Source of the DNA: Chitinophaga hostae
GTDB lineage: Bacteria > Bacteroidota > Bacteroidia > Chitinophagales > Chitinophagaceae
Assembly: GCF_018224885.1 (NCBI RefSeq)
Contig: NZ_JAGTXB010000031.1
Location: 1 to 56,116 of the forward strand
Direction of reading: 5' to 3'
DNA: 56,116 bases
Part shown: positions 45,758 to 52,958 of the stretch, piece by piece
How the letters are laid out: every line of letters starts with the position of its first letter
Numbering within the stretch: the stretch's first letter is position 1
Notes under the pieces: model-generated
What the model was told of the DNA's origin: nothing
Seen by the model: only the letters and a program-made list of their open reading frames with translations
The model's database searches: none
Program-made: the position numbers and the translations under genes

Positions 45758-46432
45758 TTATTTTTTTAACGGGGGAAAATAAAGTCCGTCACCGGGCTTT
45801 ATATCATGTATGCTGTTCAAACCATTTACCCGCGCTACTTCCATGTAGTATCCCGGTTCGCCGTATATGCGATAGGTCATTAACGGTAAAGTGTCGCCGG
45901 CCACTACGGTACGCATATGCGTAAGGTCGGGCGATGATACACCGGACTCTTTTATTTTGGTAGCAAAGGCTACAGACTCGATAACGCTCATTTTGATCAG
46001 CGCCCGCAATGCGGTGCCGGTATTGCTGAACAGGGTATATTTTACACTGATATTTTTACATACGCCGGTGAAGTTGGTATTACCCCAGGTGATCCGCAGG
46101 TAGTTGGGACGATGGTCTGTTCCCTGGTAGTTATAGGCGATATTCATTACTTTTTCGATATACTTATCTACCGTTAATCCGCCGGGGATGGGAACTACGC
46201 CGGTTCCATCCACCAGCAGTTCCAGGTCAAAATTACCGGACTCCATACTGCTGAAGATCTGTGTGGGGGCCACGGCGCCCTGTTCATCAGTATTTTTATA
46301 GTTGATCGTATATTTAAGGGTATAGCTATCCGGGTTGATCACGGCGTACACACTGTCGATCAGCTGATCGGTGGCGGTAGCATCTGCATAGCCGGCCAGT
46401 AATAATTTGGTGGGTGTTCCTGTAGGGTTCAT
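45758..46432 (-). CDS. LysM-containing tail protein (Pvc7/gp53-like)
   Basis: 224 aa. The N-terminal about 160 residues are a CIS tube-initiator-like domain (INPDSYTLKYTINY, FDLELLVDGTGVVP) and the C-terminus is a LysM-like module (TVVAGDTLPLMTYRIYG...INSIHDIKPGDGLYFPP in outline). It connects spike hub and first tube ring. The ATG overlaps the DUF5908 stop as ATGA. Confidence 0.93.
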   Translation of the reverse strand: MNPTGTPTKLLLAGYADATATDQLIDSVYAVINPDSYTLKYTINYKNTDEQGAVAPTQIFSSMESGNFDLELLVDGTGVVPIPGGLTVDKYIEKVMNIAYNYQGTDHRPNYLRITWGNTNFTGVCKNISVKYTLFSNTGTALRALIKMSVIESVAFATKIKESGVSSPDLTHMRTVVAGDTLPLMTYRIYGEPGYYMEVARVNGLNSIHDIKPGDGLYFPPLKK

Positions 46433-46596
46433 CTTGCGGGTAAGTTCTCTATGGTGCTGATTAATTTATCCATACATTCCCTGACAATCTTGTCTTTCAA
46501 TGCCTGCAGGTCTTTCAGACCAGTGGAAGCAGTTGCCTGCGGGGGATGTTCTTCTACGGTGACTTTGATCACCAGTTCTCTTATTTCCAGTGGCAT
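46429..46596 (-). CDS. DUF5908 family small protein (Pvc6-position)
   Basis: 55 aa, MPLEIRELVIKVTVEE then a helical tail ending ENLPAR. The start is typical of DUF5908 proteins encoded between the second tube gene and the LysM gene in Bacteroidota injection systems. It begins two bases after the tube gene and overlaps the LysM start by four bases. Role unproven. Confidence 0.88.
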   Translation of the reverse strand: MPLEIRELVIKVTVEEHPPQATASTGLKDLQALKDKIVRECMDKLISTIENLPAR

Positions 46597-46598
46597 GA

Positions 46599-47072
46599 TT
46601 AAGAAATTTGTTGAAAATAATCATAGCATAGTTCCAGTGTTTCGAGGGCAATACTATTTTCCTCCGCTTTGAATTCGGATACTCTCAGTGCTACGGGATA
46701 AGCATTTACAAATTGCCAGGAGGCTACCAGTCCGCGGTTGGCGTTCATAAGACTAACAACTACCGCTACCGGTGTAAAGGTAAACTGGTTGATGGCGGTT
46801 TGTGCCCAGCGTATCAGTGTTGACCCGGTGAGCATTCCTCTTTTGAGCACCAGGTTACCATATTTGGGTGGTTGGGGAAGGCGGTGACTAAACCTGTTTT
46901 CTCCTCCTTCCTTTACTTCCAGCGGAGTGATAGTAGCTGTAAGCCCGCTTACTTCCTGGAAGTTTCCCTCGTTGGTGCCTGTTACTCCCGGTACCATCAC
47001 CCTGAAATAAAATCCTACGGGAGGGTACCATGGTCCTGATCCGGGTGGTGGCGGTGGTGGTGGAATAGGCAT
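46599..47072 (-). CDS. Second tail-tube protein (Pvc5-like)
   Basis: 157 aa of the T4 gp19-like tube family: FYFRVMVPGVTG, FQEVSGLTATITPLEVKEGGENRF, LVLKRGML, ALRVSEFKAEENSIALETLELCYD. The N-terminus begins MPIPPPPPPPGSGPW, a seven-proline run coded by GGN-type triplet repeats on the plus strand. Pvc5-type proteins form the first tube layer above the spike hub. Confidence 0.93.
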   Translation of the reverse strand: MPIPPPPPPPGSGPWYPPVGFYFRVMVPGVTGTNEGNFQEVSGLTATITPLEVKEGGENRFSHRLPQPPKYGNLVLKRGMLTGSTLIRWAQTAINQFTFTPVAVVVSLMNANRGLVASWQFVNAYPVALRVSEFKAEENSIALETLELCYDYFQQIS

Positions 47073-47144
47073 GGCAATAGCTTTGAAACAGTCAACAATA
47101 GTAATAATGGATTACGAAACACGAAGGCTTCATAATCCATTATT

Positions 47145-47600
47145 TTACTTGGTTAGGTGCAGTCCTTCATGCGCCACTTCCATGGTTTCCACTGCCACTT
47201 CATTGGCGTCGGATTTCATGTCGGTAACGGTCATTTTGCAGGGGAATGCGTTGGTCAGCGTCCAGTTCATGGCTGTTTGCCCGGTTTCATCGAGCAAACT
47301 GATCACGATGGTAGAACGCTTGATGGTATTCATTTTGATGAGATCATATTTATCCCAGAGGGTAGTATCTCCTTTGAAGATGCCTTTCTTCAGGGTAATA
47401 TTATTAAACTTCGCGATTCCGGGCATTTTTACAACAGAGTATACAGGGTTGCTGCCGCCGCGGTATTCTATTACCTGCGTTTCGGAGGTGAGACCTGTTA
47501 CTTCCTGGAATATGATCTCGTTGCCATCCCACATGACTTTGAAAGAAAACTTTACCATTGGCCATGTGGCCTGCGATTGGGTGGAGCCGTCATCTGGCAT
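47145..47600 (-). CDS. Main tail-tube protein (Pvc1-like, Hcp fold)
   Basis: 151 aa: PMVKFSFKVMWDGNEIIFQEVTGLTSETQVIEYRGG, followed by ITLKKGIFKGD and VTDMKSDANEVAVETMEVAHEGL. This matches the gp19/Pvc1 tube family. It builds the inner tube that holds cargo. Follows the sheath gene by 44 bp. Confidence 0.95.
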   Translation of the reverse strand: MPDDGSTQSQATWPMVKFSFKVMWDGNEIIFQEVTGLTSETQVIEYRGGSNPVYSVVKMPGIAKFNNITLKKGIFKGDTTLWDKYDLIKMNTIKRSTIVISLLDETGQTAMNWTLTNAFPCKMTVTDMKSDANEVAVETMEVAHEGLHLTK

Positions 47601-47644
47601 AATTGCAAGTTTTAGAGGTGATTAAATAGATTATCTGTGATGTA

Positions 47645-49147
47645 TCAGGATTGCTGCATTTGTTGCTGGAAGGTGATGATGATAAATTCTGCCGGACGCG
47701 TCAGCGCTACTTTCACCGTGATGAGCATTTTGCCATCCAGGATATCCTGCGGTGTCATGGTGGCGCCTAATCCTACCTGCACATCGAACGCCTGTTCCGG
47801 TGCTGCGCCAGCCAGAGCGCCCTGTTTCCAGAGATTTTGCAGGAAGTTGTTGATCATACTTTTTACGGTAATCCAGGTGGTGGCATCGTTGGCTTCAAAC
47901 ACGTAAGCCCTGGTAGCCAGTTTTACGGATTGCTCAATCATGATCAGGGTGCGTCTTACATTGATGTAACGCCAGTCCAGACTGTTGCCATCCAATGTTC
48001 TGGCGCCCCATACCAATGTGCCGACCCCGGTAAATGGCCGGATTACATTGATGGATTTTCCCGCCATGGTATCCACATTCAGGTTTTTTTGTTCTTCACT
48101 GGAGATGTTGATCGTGGGGGCTGTTACCATGCTCACCGATACGTTGGCCGGCGCTTTCCATACACCCCGTGCATTGTCTATCAGCGTGTAAATGCCTGCC
48201 ATGGCGCCGCTTGGCGGCAGCTCATTCATCAGGGAACGCAATTCTTCCAGGATATGCACATAGGTGGGACTGGCCGCTTTCAGGCACTGGTGGAAATTTT
48301 TCTTTGTGCTTTTGTCCGGTGTGGCGTTGCCTTTAAATTTGGTGATGATCAGTGCAGCTGCAGGTTCAGGTAAAATTTTATCCAGTTCTACGGAAGCGTC
48401 CAGGTTTTCAAAATCCACTTCATCCGGCTGCACGATGGTGGTCTTCAACCAGGGGTGATAAGCTGCGCCATAGTTGAGGGAATTGACGCCTATCTGTTCA
48501 CGGAAGGCGCCAATTACATCCTCCAGCACATCTGATGGCTGTTGTTTTACAAGATCGAAAATGCCAAAACGGCTTTGCATCGCGGCGCAGTGCTGCAATA
48601 CCTGCGTGTATACCGTGGTATAGGCATCCGCACCGAGTGCTATTATATCTGGTATGACAATTAGGGTAGGCTCTGCTTCTTTTTCCAGTATGGTAAATAC
48701 GTTTGGTTTGGAGTCCGAACCTATAAAGTCGTCGGCTGCAATGATAACGCCGTCCGGCTGGTTGCCGTAGGTGCCTACCGACAAAATATAACAGAGGCTT
48801 CCGCCATTACCAAAAAACAGCCTGATACTGTTGTAGAAGTAAGCAGTGTTATTGTCTTTAACCTTTACCACCGTTGGTTTCCCGTTGATGTTAAAGGTTT
48901 CCTGTTTCACTTTTGGATCTGCATCCGCCAGCGTGAACCGGGGCTTGAACTCACTGCCAAAATGCTCGATGTACTCGGCAAAGGAAGTGATCCTGGTAGG
49001 TTTGTGGATAAGGGATTTTCCATTCCTTTCTGCTTTCTGAGTATAGCCTATGAATACAGGCACTGCAGTTTCCACAGCGGTAATGGAACTGGGGAACGCA
49101 TTTTTCTCCTCAATGTAAACCCCGGGGGTCATGAAGGTTGATGCCAT
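47645..49147 (-). CDS. Contractile tail sheath protein
   Basis: 500 aa. MTPGVYIEEKNAFPSSITAVETAVPVFIGYT is the conserved sheath N-terminus, and GVGTLVWGARTLDGNSLDWRYINVRRTLIMIEQSV is the conserved C-terminal domain that interlocks sheath subunits. There is a single sheath gene here, whereas PVC and Afp carry three. Contraction drives the tube through the target envelope. Confidence 0.97.
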   Translation of the reverse strand: MASTFMTPGVYIEEKNAFPSSITAVETAVPVFIGYTQKAERNGKSLIHKPTRITSFAEYIEHFGSEFKPRFTLADADPKVKQETFNINGKPTVVKVKDNNTAYFYNSIRLFFGNGGSLCYILSVGTYGNQPDGVIIAADDFIGSDSKPNVFTILEKEAEPTLIVIPDIIALGADAYTTVYTQVLQHCAAMQSRFGIFDLVKQQPSDVLEDVIGAFREQIGVNSLNYGAAYHPWLKTTIVQPDEVDFENLDASVELDKILPEPAAALIITKFKGNATPDKSTKKNFHQCLKAASPTYVHILEELRSLMNELPPSGAMAGIYTLIDNARGVWKAPANVSVSMVTAPTINISSEEQKNLNVDTMAGKSINVIRPFTGVGTLVWGARTLDGNSLDWRYINVRRTLIMIEQSVKLATRAYVFEANDATTWITVKSMINNFLQNLWKQGALAGAAPEQAFDVQVGLGATMTPQDILDGKMLITVKVALTRPAEFIIITFQQQMQQS

Positions 49148-49162
49148 ATGAAGTGTTTTTGT

Positions 49163-49987
49163 TTAGTATAAAAATATTTCTGAGTATGTTTTGTCGATAG
49201 TATGCCACGCCCTTCCTGCAGCGGATATCCTGCCGGGATCCGGAGTAGGTAGGGGGGAGATGATGACCTTGTGCTTATCTTTTTCATCCGGGTACTGATC
49301 CGCCAGTTTTAAAAAATTAGTAGTCCTGTCAGATAAGGGAATCGGCTGATTCGAAATCAGTACCGGTACCTGTTGCATGTCGGGCATGGTGGTGAGCACC
49401 GGTGCGCTGAAACAGGGAACGCCATTGGTATCCAGGATCACAGGATGGGCCAGCGATGATAGTTGTCCGCTCATCAGGAAATAGCACCAATAGGTGCTTT
49501 GCGCCGGAAAGCGGATCTCGTAATTTTCCTGCAGGGATGCATTCAGCTCGAGGGAAAGCACGCCAAATGGTTTGGCAGCCACGCCCGGCGGCGTATCCAC
49601 CGCCTGCAGGTCTGCCACATCCGCATATGCCTGCCGGTGCAGCATACCGCTGGTATTTCTGCCGGCGTTGCCAAATACAAAACACCTGCTGCTGATATGC
49701 TCCGCACGTATGCCGGTATAGTTGTAAAATAAGGGATCGTTTAATACCACCTCGAAAGTGAGCGTGATATTATCCTGTAAAATATCGGCCCGGTCGCGTT
49801 TGCCGGCGCCCAGCGTATTGTATAGGAGGGTGCATCCGGTTTGTTGTTGTTTCAGTACAAGATCCGCATCCAGTAATTGTTTGCCGGCAGCAACAGGAAC
49901 ACGCAGGCTAATGCCCTGCCAGGGCGATGACTGGAAGAAATCGTGACGGTAACGGATAGTGGTCAATATTTCATATCGTTGTATCAT
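49163..49987 (-). CDS. Unknown eCIS protein between cap and sheath genes
   Basis: 274 aa from ATG 49987; a GTG at 50041 would extend it by 18 residues into the preceding gene. No signal, membrane helix or motif recognised. Begins MIQRYEILTTIRYRHDFFQ and looks beta-rich. It lies between the DUF4255 cap gene and the sheath gene, 15 bp before the sheath start, so a role at the cap or in terminating the sheath is plausible. No family assignment is claimed. Confidence 0.75.
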   Translation of the reverse strand: MIQRYEILTTIRYRHDFFQSSPWQGISLRVPVAAGKQLLDADLVLKQQQTGCTLLYNTLGAGKRDRADILQDNITLTFEVVLNDPLFYNYTGIRAEHISSRCFVFGNAGRNTSGMLHRQAYADVADLQAVDTPPGVAAKPFGVLSLELNASLQENYEIRFPAQSTYWCYFLMSGQLSSLAHPVILDTNGVPCFSAPVLTTMPDMQQVPVLISNQPIPLSDRTTNFLKLADQYPDEKDKHKVIISPLPTPDPGRISAAGRAWHTIDKTYSEIFLY

Positions 49988-50018
49988 GCTCTTTACAAAT
50001 GGCGGAAACACCTGCCGG

Positions 50019-50591
50019 TTACCTGGCAGGGAGTGTTTCACCGGAAGTACCTGCCACTGCAGGCCTGTATTCTTTGATGATGGAATCGTCGAAGGTCAGC
50101 ATGCGCACTTTATATAACACCGACGGCATGTAACGGGCGCCCAGCGTGGCCCACATGTTATTCATACGATCGGCGCCGGGACTTTCCAGCTCAAACGAAA
50201 GCTTACTGATTCCACTGTCCAGCATAGGCGTGTTCTGCGCAGTGAATGTACTTTTCGACTGGAAAAAAGCGACGGTATAAGACAGGAACCTCAACGCCTG
50301 CGCGTAATTATTCCCGGTGAAATAGGCGGAAAATAATACATACAGATTGATAGATACTGCCGCTGATGTTGCGTTAAATACGGCAGCACCGGTATTGGAA
50401 ACGGATGCCCTTGCTGTTTCTTTTTCCACATTGACAAGGGTAACAAGCATTTTGTTTTCACCCTGTATGGCGATGCTGCCATCCTGGTTTACAATGCCGG
50501 AGAGTATCATCTTGTCTTCGTTGATCTGTAATTTTCGCTTCAGGTTGTTATTGATATCTTCTGTTACACAGCTTAGGGCTTCATAGATCAT
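50019..50591 (-). CDS. DUF4255 tail-terminator/cap protein (Pvc16-like)
   Basis: 190 aa. MIYEALSCVTEDINNNLKRKL matches the DUF4255/Pvc16 N-terminal domain (IYEAL...LN), and NNYAQALRFLSYTVAFFQSK and LDSGISKLSFELES are further family segments. It caps the distal end of tube and sheath. First gene of the 15-gene minus-strand operon; the promoter should lie in the AT-rich gap at 50592-50784. Confidence 0.93.
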   Translation of the reverse strand: MIYEALSCVTEDINNNLKRKLQINEDKMILSGIVNQDGSIAIQGENKMLVTLVNVEKETARASVSNTGAAVFNATSAAVSINLYVLFSAYFTGNNYAQALRFLSYTVAFFQSKSTFTAQNTPMLDSGISKLSFELESPGADRMNNMWATLGARYMPSVLYKVRMLTFDDSIIKEYRPAVAGTSGETLPAR

Positions 50592-50784
50592 TGGAATATT
50601 ATTTATGTCTACCGTGCGTATGAAAAATATATCGTTGAAAAAAAATCCGGGTTGAAAGGCGTCTGTTATTTTGAGAATGAAATTGAGTTTTCATTTGATA
50701 ACACAATATAAAATCAAAAAAGCGATTTAAAATATTTTTATTTAAAAAATTATTTTTCTATCTTTTATCATCTTAAGCATCCCG
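50592..50784. promoter_or_regulatory. Divergent AT-rich promoter region between eCIS operon and accessory genes
   Basis: This 193-bp gap drives the eCIS operon leftward and the accessory pair rightward. TATCTTTT at 50759-50766 is a near match to TAnnTTTG for the rightward genes. No clear box for the leftward operon and no TTA heptamer repeats were found. It is notably rich in A/T runs. Confidence 0.35.
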
Positions 50785-52932
50785 ATGAATCCCGCTCAAA
50801 AAATAACCGCCCGGATAATTGCATACCTCATTTTTTTACATTGCAACCTTACCGTTTACGGCACCGGAACTCATTTGTACGGTATCGGAAAAGTTGATTT
50901 CCAGGAATCGCCGGTGAAGTTGACAAAGCCTCCAAAGCCGCCACAGGAACCGAAATTGCCGAAATCTCCCAAGGTGCCGGCGAAAGCTTCAGCGAACGAA
51001 AAACTGATAAAGAAAATTTTAAGCGCTTTCCGTTTCCGACATAATGCACACGCGCGCGAGCGCGCACGCGTTTTATATATTATCAATCAAACATTAACAG
51101 ATTCATTGGTTGTTAGTAAGGAAGACATACGAAAATTAAATGACGCGCTGGAGAAAAGAGAGAACCAGCAGTTTGATTCACTGATGTCCCTGCTAAATGA
51201 AATTGCATTAAGTCATGAAACGGAGCCGGCGGAAAAAGATACCGCCAGTAATACTAAAACACCCGTTCAGCAACCGGACAAATCTGTGCCGGGAACAGAC
51301 CTGAACGCACTGGTTGATAAGATGATGCCTATCCTCCAAAAGAAAAGCGAGGAACAGGATGCCGAAAAAGCAAAGGATGCCCACCTGAATGCCGTACGTT
51401 CCCTCTATGGACGACCACCCGGACAAGTAGACACGCTACGGCTCAGCGATAGTATTGGCGCACGTTACATGGTACGCCTCTCGCAGAAAGTAGATGTGAT
51501 GGGGATACAACCTTACTGGATGGAAAAGGGATACATTACGTATAATTTCAACGCACTCAGCACCTTTACCTTCCTGGGCTACGTGGTAGACGGACCAACC
51601 GGCCGCATACAACCGGCCTTTCAACAGAGCGATATAAAGTCCATCCCCGATGCACTTTCTGCAGGATGCAGTTTGCAACTGCTGTTCTTCGATAAGAAAA
51701 ACAGTAATGTGCTTGCACTGCTTAACAGCAAAAGTGCACAAACATCGTTCGCGGATAGTCTTGGCCGTTTACTGACAACACAACAGGCCGACGGCGTTAC
51801 CATCTACTTCCAGGCATTACCGGACGGCAAGCGCAGCCTGCTGACCAGCTTTTTTACTTTTTTATCGGGCACGCTGAAACAGGTTAATAGGAACTTCAGG
51901 CTGAATGTGGTGGTGCCTTCCTATGATCCGTTTTACAACTACGATCTGCATGCTTTGCATCCCTATGTGGATTTATTTATTATCGATTTTACACAGGCAG
52001 GAGGACAAACAGCGGGCCCGCTCGCACCACTCGATGGTAATCCTTCGAAGTCCGTAACGGGTGCCGTATCGCGTTACCTGCAAGGCAGCATACCACCCTC
52101 ACAGCTTTCTTTACTGCTTCCTTACTATGGCGCCGTGTGGACAAAAGGTAAAAGCGGCAGCCCGGATGTGTTCAGCCGTTATGTAAGTTTCAGCGATCTG
52201 CGTCAGCAATACCCTTCTGATACGATTCCCATTTTTGATGAAACCACCGCCACTTTTTTTATACCGGTGCGCGATCAGTACGGAGAGGTAAAAGAGGAAA
52301 TATGGTTTGATGATGGCATCAGCATGTCAATGAAGTATGACTACGCGCTGAAAAACGGCATCGGCGGTATTGCCCTGTGGACGCTGGGTGCAGACGATGG
52401 ACAAACGGAACTCTGGGATGCATTGGTCGATAAATTTGTAGTCACGGATACCTTGTTCCTGGATACCGTTTCATTGCGGCCGCCGGTACCGGAGCATCTT
52501 ACTTTTTTTCAGCGGCTGAAGCGGGAGCTGAAAATTTATGTTCAGCTATTCAAAGATCCCTGCAGCGTTGATATTTCCGAATACGAAGGAGATACTTACT
52601 TTGTTTATTTCGCTATCGGCTTTGCGTTGTTGTTCCTCATTTCCGGTGCCGCTTACTTTTATTTTGTGAAAACAAAAGGTGACGACTGGAAGTGGCGAAA
52701 GAAGCTATTGATATTGCTCGTGATATTATTACTGCTAACGGTAGTCAGTATATTTATGGCGCTTTTCCTGAACAAGGAAATGGCTTTTGTAGGCATCAGC
52801 AGCATACCGGGCAAATGCCATAGCGTGCCGCTGATGAACGTACTGGCTATCCTGGGAATAGGGGTGGTATTAGGGCTGTTGATTATGCACTTCCTGCTGC
52901 AGCCATTGTTGAAAAATGATGATGTACCATAA
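50785..52932 (+). CDS. Membrane-anchored GH18-like protein lacking the catalytic residues
   Basis: 715 aa. Signal peptide (about 1-27), Pro/Lys-rich stretch, coiled region (about 85-185), then a GH18-like barrel (about 200-580) whose late landmarks are clear: LLPYYGAVW, EIWFDDGISMSMKYDYALKNGIGGIALWTLGADDG. The active-site strand reads ADGVTIYFQ (335-343) where GH18 enzymes have DGxxxDxE, so both acidic residues are replaced (Tyr 341, Gln 343). Three membrane helices close the protein (about 605-628, 639-662, 684-704). It should bind, not cut, a glycan, facing the periplasm or exterior. Divergent from the eCIS operon and 26 bp upstream of the DUF4157 cargo gene, it is probably an accessory of the injection system. 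Confidence 0.75.
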   Translation: MNPAQKITARIIAYLIFLHCNLTVYGTGTHLYGIGKVDFQESPVKLTKPPKPPQEPKLPKSPKVPAKASANEKLIKKILSAFRFRHNAHARERARVLYIINQTLTDSLVVSKEDIRKLNDALEKRENQQFDSLMSLLNEIALSHETEPAEKDTASNTKTPVQQPDKSVPGTDLNALVDKMMPILQKKSEEQDAEKAKDAHLNAVRSLYGRPPGQVDTLRLSDSIGARYMVRLSQKVDVMGIQPYWMEKGYITYNFNALSTFTFLGYVVDGPTGRIQPAFQQSDIKSIPDALSAGCSLQLLFFDKKNSNVLALLNSKSAQTSFADSLGRLLTTQQADGVTIYFQALPDGKRSLLTSFFTFLSGTLKQVNRNFRLNVVVPSYDPFYNYDLHALHPYVDLFIIDFTQAGGQTAGPLAPLDGNPSKSVTGAVSRYLQGSIPPSQLSLLLPYYGAVWTKGKSGSPDVFSRYVSFSDLRQQYPSDTIPIFDETTATFFIPVRDQYGEVKEEIWFDDGISMSMKYDYALKNGIGGIALWTLGADDGQTELWDALVDKFVVTDTLFLDTVSLRPPVPEHLTFFQRLKRELKIYVQLFKDPCSVDISEYEGDTYFVYFAIGFALLFLISGAAYFYFVKTKGDDWKWRKKLLILLVILLLLTVVSIFMALFLNKEMAFVGISSIPGKCHSVPLMNVLAILGIGVVLGLLIMHFLLQPLLKNDDVP

Positions 52933-52958
52933 CGGGTACACCTACAAAAGTTAATGTC

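Noticed and set aside
30181..50591. Contractile prophage or type VI secretion system
   Set aside because: There are no capsid, portal, terminase or integrase genes and no TssJ/L/M membrane complex; the Pvc14, Pvc15 and Pvc16-like genes and the DUF4157 neighbour fit an eCIS.
51044..51070. Alternating CG/CA run that could form Z-DNA
   Set aside because: It lies within the coding frame (NAHARERARV) and arises from Ala/Arg/His codons; no independent sign of function.
51787..51813. Calling the 50785 protein an active chitinase
   Set aside because: The active-site strand reads ADGVTIYFQ without the catalytic Asp and Glu.
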